Assembly: GCA_963920635.1 (NCBI GenBank)
Contig: OY987298.1
Coordinates: 26,390,647 to 26,454,646 of the forward strand
Origin: Pseudeuparius sepicola
Lineage: Eukaryota; Arthropoda; Insecta; Coleoptera; Anthribidae
Direction of reading: 5' to 3'
DNA length: 64,000 nucleotides
The position numbers and the translations under genes were made by a program. Below, piece after piece: positions 1 to 12,966 of the stretch. The notes beneath the pieces are model-generated. The model made no database searches. It was not told the DNA's origin and saw nothing but the letters and a program-made list of their open reading frames with translations. Position 1 is the stretch's first letter; each line of letters opens with the position of its first letter.

Positions 1-683
1 CAGGGCAGGCGCGCGAAGGCCAGAGGGGGCTAGCCCGGGCTCGCCCATCTAAGATCTAAGACCACATCCTTCCGCATTTGTAGTTTTATGAATGATATTT
101 ATGTTACGTAAGTTATAATAGAAAATTTTACGTTTTGTTATGTTTCAGAATTTTATATTAAGTTTCAGAATTTTATTTTCTTATTTTCTTTTATTCCTTC
201 CTACCAATCATCCTACCATCCCATTCCGGCAAGGCAAGAAAACACTTTGACCTTCTCGTTGGTTCTTGCTGAACTGTTTATTTTTGGAGACATGTCCCTA
301 TTTTCCTATTTGCGGGGGGGTGTCACCTGTTTAGGCTTTACCTCTTCTTCAACTCTCCCACCCACTGCCAAAACCCACGGGCCGCCACTGGAATGGCTAA
401 TTATATCAGCTAGCCAAAAAAACTCTTGCGGATAGTGGATATAGAAATATAGAAAGTTCTTAGGACAAAAAGAAAATTAAAACTTAAATAACATGCGGAA
501 TCGGTTGCAGAAATAAGAAAACGCGTGTGTAGATTTATGATAATCTAGAAAACACATGAAACAACAACAAATGAAATATTAAACACAGCCAATCTCCGTG
601 TGGTTTTTTGACGAATAATGTGATTTTTCCCATTTTTCACCTTTATATCATGAGTGCTACTTATTCTTCCTTCTCGATTTCAG
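1..683. other. Probable MAU2 intron, no feature recognised
   Basis: This lies upstream of the first recognisable MAU2 coding exon and presumably belongs to an intron, because the N-terminal half of MAU2 is not in the window. The first 50 bases are GC-rich and the rest is AT-rich. The polypyrimidine stretch and AG at 671-683 form the acceptor of the exon that starts at 684. I see no supported coding exon here. Confidence 0.4.
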
Positions 684-3600
684 TGGTGGACAACAAGCCG
701 ATCCTGTCGGTGTTTCAACTGATGCTGCTCGAGCACATAATCATGTGCCGGTTGGTGATGGGCAACAAGGCGCAGGCCCTGCGCGAGATCTCGACAGCGG
801 CAGCGCTGTGTCGTCAGAGCCCGCGGTTGCTCGAGGCTCACGGCCCCCAGCTGCACACCTTGCTCGGTCTCTATTCCATGAGCATGAACTGCATGGAGGC
901 AGCCGAGGCCCAGTTCATTGCTGCACTGAATGTGAGTAAGCTCATTGTTCGTAAAGTGAATAAGTACGTAAATCTGAAGAAATTTTGAAAGAAAATGATT
1001 ATTCAGATCTATAGCTCATTATTAGAAAGTTTTATTTGCAATATTTGACATTGTATGTCAATAAACTTAATCCGGTCGAACTCGGCTATAACGGCCGAGA
1101 TATATCAAACACTCGGTTTTAACGAACGGATTTGAAATATCCATCCAAAGTCACACAAATCATACCACCAAGAGATGGTTGGCGCCTCAGTTGCGCCGGT
1201 AATTCACTTATTACAGATTACTAAATTACTTATATGGGAGGGCAAGTTCAGACACCACCGGATAGATGGCTCCACTCATCTCGGAAAGTAGAAGCATTGT
1301 TTTTGTGAATAATTATTCAACTGCAACTAATTCATATCAGTAAAATTACTTCATTGTATTGTTAAAAAAGTAGTCACAACGGGCACATTTCACGTTTTTT
1401 TTCTGATAAACTCGGATGATAGCTTTGACTAAATTTACTTATGGATTTTTTTCAAATTTAAACAGCCCGCCCACCTTTCTGTCAAATCACAGCTGTGACC
1501 TATTTATTGCGTTGGTTTGTTTTTGTTGTTTATTCGTTATTCGTTTGGCTAGCCATCGTTTACGTTTTGTTGTGAGTTACTGCTTAATATAATAGTGTTC
1601 AGCATGGAAGACGGCTTTGTTAAAGCATTGTTTAGTTTTCATAATGAAAAATGAAAAAACTCTCAACGCACAAAGAACAAATCCCCAACTATGGATGAGG
1701 TTAACTCCGACGACGTAAGACGTAAACAATCGAAATGACAGTGGTGCGATGTTGCCGGCTATTTTGTCGTCTACCTGGGAGGGTTTATTACTTTAAAATG
1801 TCCTATTTAAATTACATCATAAAACTGTAATTAAACTACAATCTGGTTATAATGGTGTGCCATATAATTAATACACTCCAGTTTACACCTTTTATTAATA
1901 AGTGTTAAAAAACAAGTATATCTATTCAATTTTTTAGCCCGAACTTATGAAACTGACTGGTAAAGGGCCCAGCTGACGTCAGCAGGACTCCAATTTTCAA
2001 ATTTCGATTCTAATTTTTGGCCTAGTTAAAGATAATAAAAACGAACGGGTGGACTTTTTGGGACTTTGAAGACATGATACATAAAGTAAACGCAAAGAAA
2101 ACAAATTTTTTTTTTTATGAAATGACCCCATTCGTTTTAGTCCTGCATTAAAGTAACTTTGGGCCCCCCTGACTTTCAGTGATGTCAACTAACTGCGGTT
2201 GAATAACTATTCCTAAAACAAAAGCAATTGTGGAACACTACCGACTGTGGCGCTCTAGCGACTGTGGCGACTCAGTCTTGTCAATATCTTGAGTCAATCA
2301 ATGGTACATGTGTGTGGACCATGGCGTGTAGAGTGTTCTGCGATTCGAGAGGCCATGAACTTGTACCTATTCGAGTTGAACGTAAACAGTGATAGAGTGG
2401 TATAGTTTTGATGCATATTTACACAATTTGTGCTTAGTTTTGTGTTTTGTCTGCTACTGCAGTCTCTGCAAACAACATGCATCCATTGTGGGAAACTAAG
2501 AGTTCCCTATACCGCTACGCACTCCACTAATTACTGTTGATTGACATTGAAGAAACAAAAGTAACAAAATCCTTCAGACTATGCATACATTTGTTGAAAT
2601 ATCTGGGAAAAGGTATCAAAAGTAAATTTCTGATATGTTGTGCAGCTGGGCAGAGTGCATGCCAGAGATCACCAACCTCGACACACGAGTTTCCAAGTTT
2701 GCCACGTGATCACCAAAGCGCCATTTATAACGGGTTTTAATACACTTCTGAAAATATATAATTTATTTTTTTGTTGACTTTGGAATTTTTTAAATTACAG
2801 ATTTGTATTAAGCTTTATTTTCCTACCTGTGGTTAAATTTTTTTACATCTTGACTGAATCACCCTATAGTTATAGTAGATTCTTCTATGGTGATTGTAAT
2901 AAATTTAAACTACCATTTAAATTCGTTAATGGACTTTACATGTACACGCGCGGCCCTTGAAATCGTTCCAATACGTGCGGACGCAAAGGGGTTCAACTGA
3001 CAACGTTGCAATTATCCCTCCCCTCTCTCGCGGTTTGAAAGCCAGCGATAACCTTAAACGCGTAAGTGACGGCAAATCTATCATCTTATTACGTGACATT
3101 ACCTTACGTGACATTGCCAGTTACAGTGCAAAAAACAGTAAATTCGGCGCTGTTAGGTTGGCCTTAGATTGCCTGAATAAAAGTGCAAAATCTTATAACC
3201 CTGCCCACGGACATTGGGGCTTTTTTCGCAAAAGTCTTTCGACAACCTCGAATAGAGCCGTTCTAAAAGTCGAAGAAGGTAGTAAATCTCTTAATTGGGT
3301 GTCATACTTTCCTCCGGTACCAAAAAGAAAATCGAAAATCCGATATCTAAGAGAAATTCCCGATTCACGATTAACCACTTTCGAGAAACGGGACGGCTGT
3401 AGAATCAACGAAACCGACGGAAAATCCTCTGAAACCCCTATTGGAAATTGCTTCTTTTCTCTCATTTCTCGATTTTTCGAGGGCCCGGGAAGCATCAGAA
3501 CCTCACCCGAAGACTCCAGGGAAGCTTTAAAAATTGAAATAAACCAAAGATTTGGTTCGCGGTTAAGATAAAGAAGTGTAATAAACCAATGTAAAAAACC

Positions 3601-6600
3601 ACTACGAGATTCTTCTATATTAACACAATTATACTTAGATATTATACCTTATTTAACTAATACCACTTTGACAATCAAAGAAATCCGCGTAATTTCATGT
3701 TAAGTGAATCTCAAAACACCAAGAAACTGTGTAAAACTTTAAATCCACTTTATAATGATAATGATAAAGCAGCGATTTATTATCTAACCTATTTTTATTG
3801 ACTGGCGTGTTAATACGTCAGTTAACGCAATTTTTATTTTACGGAGAGGAGCGGGTCGGTACGAGGGAATGTAGGGGAAGTTGTTGATTTGAGTAGCCGT
3901 GGAATTGGCGCAACATTGCCACACTTACCCGAAATTCTTGATTTCTTGCTTACTTCTCATGCCTAGTGGAACGATTTCTGAGGCCGCGCGTGTACACCAA
4001 AATTCATGTTGTAAAATTGTAGTGTTTAATTTTGACAATAATACTAACACATTGCTAAGTAATTAACAAAGTAACAAGTAGTTTTAGGAATCCATCCTAT
4101 GATCATTTCTATTTCAGACTTCGAGAGAACGAGAACTGTGGACATTTGCCAACCTCAACTTAGCTATAGTATATTTGAGAGGCAAACGAGATGGGGATTT
4201 CAACTCCTTGCATGACAGGATCAACCCAGAGAATTTGCCATCCCACTCACATAGTTTAAGGGCAGCTGCATATTATGTGCAAGGTCTTCAGGCATTCTTC
4301 CAAGGGCGGTATAATGAAGCAAAGTAAGTACATCTGTAGTTGATGTAGCATACTTCACAGTTGAAAAAAAAATACCACATAAATGCTTCAAACAAATTTG
4401 CGATTTTCTTTTCCAGGAGGTATCTCAGGGAGACGTTAAAAATGGCCAATGCCGAAGATCTGAACAGGCTGACGTCATGTTCGTTGGTGCTTTTGGGCCA
4501 TATCTTCTTGTCGTTGGGCAACAGTAGGGAAAGCATGAACATGGTGACGCCAGCCATGCACCTGGCCAGCAAAATACCGGACGTTCACGTGCAACTGTGG
4601 GCATCTGCCATTCTAAAAGGTGAGGGTCGTGCCTGGCTACCGTATATTATTAGGCGAACCCAAATGCAAAGTCCCTCTACTTTGCATGCACTGTGGGAAT
4701 TGGTACAAACAGTTCAACTACTGTCGCATAGAGGTATCACAGTACGTCATCTTTTAGCTTGATCGTTGCCAAATATCGCCCAGTTGGCAGAATTAATAAA
4801 AATGCAAATGTACACCTGCTACCATACATTCAAGGAATAACCTTTGATCAAAAAAGGGTGAGAAAGATGGTATCAGAAGGGATTTCTCGTATTGTTCACG
4901 TTTATGTAGGTTTAATGGCACACACCTATGTAGCAGTGGTAGCCAAGGCTAGGTCTGTGCCAATGATAAGTAGAAACAAAATTAAGTTAATTTCGGTGGG
5001 TTTTCATGTATAAATTTCGAAAGAGTTAAGATACATAAATTAACTTTCAACTATAGATGGCAAATGACCGAGCATTTATGATTTTGATCAGTTCACTTTT
5101 AAAATGACTGCCGAGACCTCGAGCATTTATGGTCATTTTGGAAAATGGTGCCATTCGATGCTTGTGAAAAGACCTTTAAAACTAGGCATTTATAGCAAGA
5201 CCCCCATATGTATGACTTTTGATTTAAAAAGTACAAGATAAGAGATAAGGTAAAACAAAAATAAAAATATAAAATATATGACATTTATAGTTACAGACAG
5301 ATTTAGAAGACCCAATGCGTAGGTACATGTAAGATGTAGGTTAGGTTAGCAATCAATAAAATATTCAAATATTGTTAAAATAATATAAAAATAATTCTTC
5401 GTAGATATTTTTATTTCATTTTGTTCATTACTATAAAAAAAAACTGGTGAGTAGTACAAGAGCTGGGCAGACCTATTTAAAAGAAAATCGTTTAAAAGAT
5501 CTAAGATCGCGATCTTGAACTTAGATCTAGATCTTTTTTATTTCACTAAAGAACGATCTATTTTAAAAAGATCGTTTCAAAAAGATCTGATCTTTGATCT
5601 TAATTTGACGATCTTTGATCATTTTAAAGATCTAAGATCATTTTAAAGATCTAAGATCTTTAAAAGGATCTAAGATCGTTATAACGATCTAAGATCTTTT
5701 CCATAAAGATCTTCTAATAAGAATTCGAGATTGTTGTACATTTTACCTACAACTACAAGAACCTATTTTGAGGTCAAATTTAAATGAATGCTTTATGTTA
5801 ATTTCTATTTTATTTTCAATTATCTATTTCTCAAAATTCAAAATTTTAGAACTTAAGTTATAAATAAGTTATAAATAATCGGTGAACAGGTTTTTACAAG
5901 AAAAGTCTAATTCTCCATAGGTATATGAACTGATTACATAAAATTTTACTTTATACAACTAGTTACGTAAAATTTGACGTATCATCACTTGCTCCGGTTT
6001 TGAAAGATGTCACTTTATACTATGTCAAAATAAGGAAACGTATTTATAGACATCTATACCCCGATTACTGTGAGAAATCCCGATTTTGTCAGATGACATT
6101 CTCCACAAAATCCCTAGGAATTTTCTGTTAACCATGGGTATAACATTGGTATATGTGTCTCAACCAGTTAATGACGTCACTCATTGATTTATACCCAAGT
6201 GATACGAAAAAAAGAACATAATAAAATAAAATCCCTATTGCAATCACGATTATGCCTCTACAAATAAAAATAACTATAATGAATATTTAGTGTCCCCATT
6301 ATTATAAATAACTATGACTACAACTCATTTTAATGATAATTTCCGGATCGTTCAAAAGGGTTCAAACTTTGGGCAGTGAAAATATTCGCGGGTTTTGTAC
6401 GTTTTGTGACTTTTAACGTTATCTGTGTTGTTCTTGTTCGTGTTATTAGTAGTTATTCATTGTGCAAATGGGCTGGTTACTAACCTGGACTTATGACCCG
6501 GTTGCATTTTTTGCTGCATTGATGCCAACTTAGGATGGCGAAATTACCAATTGACAGTCCCAGTAAGGACTTCTTAAAATAATTTGACTATACAGGTTGT

Positions 6601-9600
6601 AACTAAACTGATGGTCAAAAATGAAACCACGTATTTTTGTAGTCAAAATAAGGGCACTTCTTCATATATTTTTGAGCGTAGAAGTTTGGAGAAAAATACA
6701 CATATTTCTTAGTATTTCTAGAAGTATACGAGATATTTTCTTTAAACTTGGCGTGTCACATGAGCAGATGAGCCGTCAAACTTAAGGTTGACATGAAGCT
6801 TCTGAGGCTCCCAGTTGCGGAGATACAGGGTGTTAGTAAAATTAATTAGTTCAGAAAAATATGAATACCCTGTATAATCGCATTTTTTTAAATTTGTTTT
6901 GAGTGGTGAATCGAATGGTTAACAAAAAGTATCTCTTAGTATTTTTTCATATTCGCAGCCGTTTCTTAATTATTTTTAAAGAACGGCAACGCTGCAATGA
7001 ACAATAGTCAATTTAAGAATAAATCTAGCAATCTGTGGATGTCAATTAAACTTTATTTAACAAAATACAAAAGCAAAAACGGTAATAAAAGAAACGTATT
7101 GCTATTAGAAAATTAAATTATTAAATGTTCGAAATGACCGCCGCGCGCCGTCTCTTTCAATACACGCAACTATGCGTTTCCGCATGTTTATTATTGCCAT
7201 TCGCAAGTCCATAGCAAAAGTGCATATCAGTCAATTCTTCAAATGAAAATATAATTTTTCAAAATATTGATACTAAGGTGCAAAGTTGGCAGCCAAATTA
7301 TTCAAATAATGCCAAGTTTAATTGACATCCACAGATTGTTAGATTTATTCTTAAAGTGACTTTTTTATTGCAGCATTGCCGTTCTTTGAAAATAATTAAA
7401 AAACGGCTGAGAATATGAAAAAATACTAAGAGATACTTTTTGTTAACCATTGAATTTACCATTTAAAACAAATTTAATTATACAGGGTATTCATATTTTT
7501 CTGAACTAATTAATTTTAATCACACCCTGTATCTCCGCAACTGGGGGGCCTCACAAGCTTCATATTAACCTTAAATTTGACAACTCATCCGCTCATGTGA
7601 CACGCCAAGTTTGAAGAAAATATCTTGTATACTTCTAGAGATAATAAGAAATATGTGTATTTTTCTCTAAATTTCTACGCTCTGTATAAAAAAAAACTAT
7701 GGCCCGTAGGAGAAAAAATATATAAGAAGTGCCCTTATTTTGACTCCAAGAATACGTGGTTTCATTTTTGACCATCAGTTTAGTTACACCCTGTATATCT
7801 ATTAACTATATATGTAATATCATGAATTTTTAGATGTAATGTAATTTCAAAAGATCTTAGATCATTTGGAATTTAGAGGATCTTAGATCGTTTAGAAGAT
7901 CTTAGATTGTTTAGAAGATCTTAGATTGTTTAGAAGATATTAGATCGTTTAGAAGCACGTAGATTGTTCAAAAGATCTTAAATCGATTGATCTTTTTTAA
8001 ACAGATCATTTTTAGACGATCTTTGATCTTAGATTGTTTTTGCATGAAAAGATCTATTTTTAAACGATCTTGTATCCTTTTTTGAAAAATGATCTGATCT
8101 ATGATCTATCAAGGATAACAAAAGTTTAAGAAAATAAAATATATATTCAGATTCAAAACAAAACAAGTTACTTCACTTCTTTTCTTGAAGTAATTCCAGA
8201 CTATTGAATTTTGTTTGACCGTTTCGCAAAGTAGGTACTAAAACTAGGAAACACACGCAGTTCACGTTCACAATATTCTAGGTTAGAAATGATTTTGTTA
8301 TTTTATAGGTTAGGAAAGGTTTTTTTTATGACATTAGGTTTGTTTCAGCAGAACTTCAAACCGTTTGGAATCAGTTTGAAACTGTCAGGAGCATGCGCAG
8401 TTTCTTTTTTGAAACGCCAAAATAAAACTGCGCATGCTCCTGATAGTTTCAAACTGGTTTAAAATTCTGCTGAAACAGACCTCATAAACGCGCATAAGTG
8501 ACCAAACTTTCGTCTAATTTGACCGATGTTGTATCTCTCTCGTAATTTCTCAGATACCAATGGTAGGCATCAAAATTTTCACAACCCTGTATATCTAAAT
8601 GTAATCTTTGAGACCTTTATGACTATGTATCTTGTTTTTTATAGTTTGTTCTGAAGGGGCGATACCAGAGAACAAGGAAGGGGAGAATTTAAACTCAAGG
8701 GGGCGGAGCTTAGCCTGTGCATCTGGGCGGCGCAGCCTATATCAGCCATGTTTTCAGTTTAGACAGAGGCGTCACTTTCAGTTTAGCGTTTCGAGCGAAC
8801 AGATCTCCAGTGGTAGCGTTAATTTGAAGTTTTCTTTATTGCGAGTGTGTTGTTTTGTTCAGTGTTTTGTCTTAGGATCATGAGTAAGACAAAAAGCGGG
8901 GGCGTTGTGTGCGCAGCGAAAGGCTGCGTGCGTGAACAAAAGTTACAACTGCAGGTTATCTTTCTTCTTCTTTCCAAAAGAGCATTGGTAGATAATTTTG
9001 AAATTATGAAATCTCTGGGAATTAGTTGCTGTTCAGGTGCAATTTACTGTTTTATCATAACCTTCCACCTACGTATCTAAAGGCAGACTTAATTTAAGGA
9101 TTTAATTTCAAAATCGTAAGTTAAAACACTAAAAATGCATGTTGTAGTTCACGCGATTTCACTTAAGATAAGTTAATATCTTAAGTCATTCGTAAATAAA
9201 ATTATCGAACTTACATGTAATTTAAGACAAAAAGGCACAAAAACAACAAAAAACCTTTCAAATCAAAAATATGTTTTTGGGCTAAATTTTATATGAAGCA
9301 AATTTGGATAAATAGTATACATGATAATTTTATTTAAAGGGTTAAATTAAATTATAAATCCTGTCTTTAAATTAAGTCTGCATAAACAGGCCATACGTTA
9401 TTGTTACCTGTGTGAATTTACTCTGTTTACCTGTGTTCATACCTATGTACTAATTGCTTTTTTTTTTATCAAGAAGTTAGGCACCCTTCTAAAGTACATA
9501 ATAGCGACAAACACATGTAATATAGTACGTAGTGCGTAATAGCATTAAAAATTAAAAACAAATTGAAAATGTACAAACAAAAATAAGCTTATTATATGGA

Positions 9601-10480
9601 AACATCAATAAAGTTTATTTTATGGAAAAATAGATTTTTTACTAAGTAGGTATATCTATCTATTCCCATACAAATGTCCAAGTTTTTTCGCATAGTCGTA
9701 GCTACCTACTGATTTTAATGAAGGAGACAAAAACGAAACTGTTTTAGAACTGGCTAGTAATGCATATACCTATGTTTTGTTTTTCATTTGTATTCTCCAA
9801 AATGATTGCTTAAAAAATATTGCTCGGGCAGTCATCAAATTTTAAGATCAATAAAATTGAAATAAAAATTTTTGGAATAAGATAAAAAAAAATCGCCTTT
9901 CCATATACCTACCTACTATAAATACTTCAGTTATCTAACTATACCTTAAATTAAAAATATTTCTTCAAAATCCAATTAACATTTTTGCCTGTCCCAATCA
10001 TCATTTCAGTATGTATGATTTGTTTTGTGTTTATAAATGAATGATTTAAAATATCTGAGTACAGACCTACACTATCCCATCACTAAATTCTGACTTCTAA
10101 ACAGAAAACATGGCGAACACCGGCTGCCAAAGATCAAAGGCGCCGCCGTCGAGTTTATATTCTCCCCTTCCTTGTTCTCTGGCGATACTTCTCTCAAATA
10201 AACAGGTGCTACGAACTTAAGGAACAATAATAGTAACATGGCTTTTACAACCATTTCTAAAACCAAAATTTTCCCGTCTTGCGCAGACCTGCACAGGATA
10301 TGCAGCGACACTGCAAACGAAAATGAGGCGTACCAGCGCCACGTCAACTTCTCGCAAATGCTGCTGGCCGACCACTTCCAGGCGTCACAGATGCCCGAGC
10401 ACAACCTCATCGTGTGGACGCAAGGCGCCCTGCCCGACATACCGGCGAGTAGTGCCGGCACCTCCAACGACCTCTTATAG
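684..10480 (+). CDS. MAU2: MAU2 cohesin loader subunit, C-terminal exons
   Basis: MAU2 (Scc4) is a TPR-repeat protein that partners NIPBL/Scc2 to load cohesin onto chromatin in the nucleus. I read four coding exons: 684-931, 4118-4323, 4417-4619 and 10287-10480, joined with continuous phase. All have AG acceptors and GTGAGT, GTAAGT or GTGAGG donors, and the last ends at TAG 10478-10480. Diagnostic stretches shared with animal MAU2 are [11 protein letters not shown] and [20 protein letters not shown] in the first exon, [20 protein letters not shown] in the second, [20 protein letters not shown] in the third, and [12 protein letters not shown] plus [10 protein letters not shown] in the last. 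The N-terminal half lies left of the window. Introns are 3.2 kb, 93 bp and 5.7 kb; the large ones are full of transposons. A foldback element begins about 158 bp after the stop, possibly inside the 3' UTR. Identification is strong; exact junctions are inferred. Confidence 0.93.
2720..2874. repeat. Truncated copy of the 12967-14044 TIR element
   Basis: The stretch from the run of T near 2765 to ATCACCCTATAG resembles the right-hand end of the terminal-inverted-repeat element at 12967-14044, in the same orientation. Shared words include AATACACTTCTGAAAA-like, TTTGTTGA and TTTTTTTACATC. The left part is missing, so it looks like a decayed solo end within the first MAU2 intron seen here. Confidence 0.55.
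2941..3996. mobile_element. TIR element in MAU2 intron, type unknown
   Basis: TGTACACGCGCGGCC at 2941 is matched by its reverse complement ending at 3996. The inverted ends run for about 30 bp with few mismatches. The 1.06 kb interior has no recognisable transposase. Its right half (about 3400-3550) resembles the repeat at 21400-21530, including the words GGAAATTGC and TTCTCGATTTTT, so the interior contains dispersed repeat sequence. A 204-codon open frame at 2957-3571 lies in this repeat and is not treated as a gene. No transposon superfamily can be assigned from the ends alone. Confidence 0.6.
5480..5712. repeat. GATC-rich degenerate array, left block
   Basis: A dense run of GATCTAAGATC and AAGATCT words with irregular spacing. 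It is matched by a similar block in inverted sense at 7849-8112 (GATCTTAGATCGTTT). The two blocks bracket the foldback element at 6594-7793, so they may be the outer arms of an older element into which it inserted. Confidence 0.6.
6594..7793 (-). mobile_element. Foldback mariner-type deletion derivative, 1.2 kb
   Basis: The ends are CAGGTTGTAACTAAACTG at 6594 and the reverse complement of CAGGGTGTAACTAAACTG ending at 7793, each next to a TA (6592-6593, 7794-7795). The arms are inverted repeats of roughly 460 bp each, and only about 270 bp of unique sequence lies between them. That unique part encodes, on the minus strand, a tail resembling the C-terminus of mariner-like transposases. It lies in the last MAU2 intron. 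Confidence 0.8.
7121..7212 (-). pseudogene. Mariner-like transposase C-terminal relic
   Basis: Minus-strand translation from the ATG at 7212 gives [20 protein letters not shown] and a few more residues. This resembles the N-x-R-x-R-x3-C-I tail just before the stop of DD34D/DD37D transposases; compare NVRKRNDKCIVENGG in the intact element at 18915. Only this tail survives between the two long arms, so the copy cannot encode transposase. Confidence 0.6.
7849..8112. repeat. GATC-rich degenerate array, right block
   Basis: About 260 bp of GATCTTAGATC(G/A)TTTAGAA-type units. The block mirrors the one at 5480-5712 in opposite orientation and starts about 55 bp after the foldback element ends. Confidence 0.6.
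8336..8482. mobile_element. Small palindromic MITE, about 147 bp
   Basis: AGGTTTGTTTCAGCAGAA at 8336 is mirrored by TTCTGCTGAAACAGACCT ending at 8482, and the inverted match continues inward over about 60 bp (GTTTGAAACT, GCATGCGCAGTTT). No coding capacity. It lies in the last MAU2 intron. Confidence 0.7.
8650..10197 (+). mobile_element. P/THAP-type transposon derivative
   Basis: The left end contains CCAGAGAACAAGGAAGGGGA (8663-8682), and the right end carries its reverse complement (about 10163-10184). Further inverted similarity runs inward, with an AAAACATGGC-type word near each end. An ATG exon with a THAP-like start lies 230 bp in from the left. The remaining 1.2 kb is AT-rich without recognisable transposase, so I read it as an internally deleted element. 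Its right end lies about 90 bp before the last MAU2 exon. Confidence 0.5.
8880..8954 (+). CDS. First exon of a THAP-like transposase (relic)
   Basis: ATG at 8880 opens [20 protein letters not shown] and a few more codons, then CTGCAG followed by GT at 8955, a plausible donor. C-A-A-K-G-C fits the N-terminal C-x(2-4)-C of a THAP zinc finger, as used by P-element transposases. The initiator-like TTCAGTG at about 8858 precedes the ATG. The remaining THAP residues would have to come from a downstream exon that I cannot find, so it is probably dead. It is a short motif and the call is tentative. Confidence 0.4.
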
Positions 10481-10637
10481 CGATAATGCGCGCCCGACGG
10501 AAGGATCGGGCCAATATAGGTACTGTGACGGTTTGAGTCTTAGCGACCGGTGCCAAGATGACTAGCTGCTTTTTCTGGTCGGTTTTAATAATATGCTGAT
10601 CGAAAAGAGTTACGGATGATGTCGACTTACATTTATA

Positions 10638-12293
10638 CAGGGTGAGTTTTTTCGATGACCACTATGGGGATCTCGGAAACTAGCAGAGCTAGAACAAAGG
10701 TTAAATGGGAAAAGGATTGCGGTTTTGAATGCTCAATGTAATGCCCCTTTTGGATTTTTAAAAAAGTTCATGGCTCACTAGATATTTTGAAAAGAGTAAG
10801 TTTTTGCTATTTCATCAGATCTCTGTAGCTCCGTTATTTCTGATTATACAGAAAAACTGTAACTGTAGAGACAAAAATTTTAGGTAAATTTGGGCTTTAT
10901 AAGATAATCTAATCTAATTTTTTTTATGTTGTTTGAGATGACATAAACTTGTGTTTTTTTAAATGGGGCCTTATCAAATCGGCCTTATCAATCGGCCATT
11001 TTTTGAGCTTTCCAAAGATATATACTTGGCATAGTTATTATAAAAAATAAAAGAGCTATGGCTAATTTTCTGATTTTTTTAAATTTTGTGATTTTTGAGA
11101 TATGACATAAACTTGTGTTTTTTTTATTGTAAATCATATTTGGCTGTGGCCTTATAAAATCGGCCATTTTTTGAGCTTTCCAAAGATATAATACTCGGCA
11201 TAGTTATTATAAAAAATAAAAGAGCTATGGCTAATTTTCTGATTTTTTTAAATTTTCACCTAGTCACCATGGAATATTTTCACAATTACGTTCTATTTTA
11301 TAATTAGACATACTTCAAACTTTCTAATATTTTGTTTTTAGCTGGTAACAAAATGTAACAAAATAAAACAAAAATTAAAAAACTCAAATTCAAATTATTG
11401 TTATTTTAAAAGGTGTTCAAACAATCGACCATTATTATTTATAGAAATATTGCATCTTTTTAAAACTGAATTTATCGCCTTTTTTAGAGAGCGCCTCTCA
11501 ATACTAGCAATTGCTTCTAAAACAGCTACTCTTAATTCAACAATTGTCTCATACTTTATTTTGTACTGTTCCCCACAAAAAGAAATCCAAAACAGATAAA
11601 TCGGGGGATCGGGGAGGCCAGGAAATAGGTCTATATCTCCCTATCCAGCTATTTGGATAGAGATGGTCTAGGTAATTTCTTACGGGCAAATAATTATGTG
11701 GTGGAGCTCCATCATGATAATTTTTGTTTTATTGTGTTACATTTTGTTACCAGCTAAAAATAAAATATTTGAAAGTTTGAAGTATGTCTTATTATAAAAT
11801 AGAACCTAATTATGAAAATATTCCATGGCCGACATTATGAAAATTTAAAAAAATCAGAAAATTAGCCATAGCTCTTTTATTTTTTATAATAACTATGCCG
11901 AGTAGGTATTATATCTTTGGAAAGCTCAAAAAATGGCCGATTTTATAAGGCCACAGCCAACTGATTTACATTTAAAAAAACACAAGTTTATGTCATATCT
12001 CAAAGATCACAAACAACATAAAAAATCGGATCAGATTATCTTATTAAGCCCAAAATTATATACAATTTTTGTCTCTACAGTTTTTCTGTATAATCAGAAA
12101 TAATGGAGATCTGATGAAATAGCAAAAAAATCACACTTTCCAAAATATCTAGTGAGCCATGAACTTTCTTAAAAATCCATAAGGGGCATTTGATTGAGCA
12201 TTCAAAACTGCAATTCTTTCCCCAAGTAATCTTAGTTCTAGCTCTGCTAGTTTCCGAGATCCCCATAGTGGTCATCGAAAAAAACTCAGCCTG
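10638..12293 (-). mobile_element. Foldback mariner-type derivative, 1.66 kb
   Basis: CAGGGTGAGTTTTTTCGATG at 10638 and its degenerate reverse complement ending at 12293 are both flanked by TA. The inverted arms are long (about 600 bp). The central part carries the C-terminal half of a mariner-like transposase on the minus strand. The element starts about 158 bp after the MAU2 stop codon. Confidence 0.8.
11403..11730 (-). pseudogene. Mariner-like transposase fragment
   Basis: Minus-strand reading gives HDGAPPHNYLPVRNYLDHLY, a spacer with SWIGR, then WPPRSPDLSVLDFFLWG. These are the second and third catalytic-Asp regions of a mariner/Tc1-family transposase. Downstream coding becomes irregular and ends near a GRLFEHL-like tail at about 11410. 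The first catalytic Asp and the DNA-binding domain are absent, so it is a non-functional internal remnant. Confidence 0.75.
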
Positions 12294-12966
12294 TATAAGA
12301 GACGGATTTTTCCAATGAAAAGTTTCCAATTTTTGGAAGAAAATAACGCCTAAGAATAATTATTACTTAAAAACGTTTTTGTCATATATTTGGAAAGTTT
12401 TCAATTTTTGGTAAAAAAATCCAATTTTGACAAACTCAATCAGTGCTACCACATTTATGACCACTAATTCACCCCTAGTTGGCGAAAATAAGCTGATGTT
12501 TATTTTTGTGGTGGTTACTTAAAAAATTTTAAAGTTTCCATTATTAATTTTTAAATTAAATGTCCATTTTTTATTTTTATATTTTATGAAGAAATTTACC
12601 TATTATGTTTATGCCTATGATATTTTTTATTTTTTCGTAAATATTAATTTGTTTTATTTATTTATTTTTACGAAACATACAGCCGAAGGTTATTTTTAAT
12701 TATGTGATAAAATTAAAATAAAAAGTAGCAAAATATAAAATATAATATTAACTAACGTGTAGCGTTCCATATTTTATATATTCCTTAAAAATATGAAATC
12801 TAATCTAAAAAGCTGGATTTTACCAGAAATATAATACATATTTGGTCTTAAAATGTTGATAATGACATGAACAATGACATGGTCCAACTTAATGTTCTAG
12901 CATTTTGTCGAAAAAGTTCCGCTAAAAATGCTAAAACTTATTTTTAGCTGGCATTTCTCATCTCTA

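Noticed and set aside
2957..3571. 204-codon open frame on the plus strand
   Set aside because: It lies inside a TIR element, overlaps sequence repeated at about 21400-21530, has no recognisable domain, and the minus strand is also open over 3193-3495.
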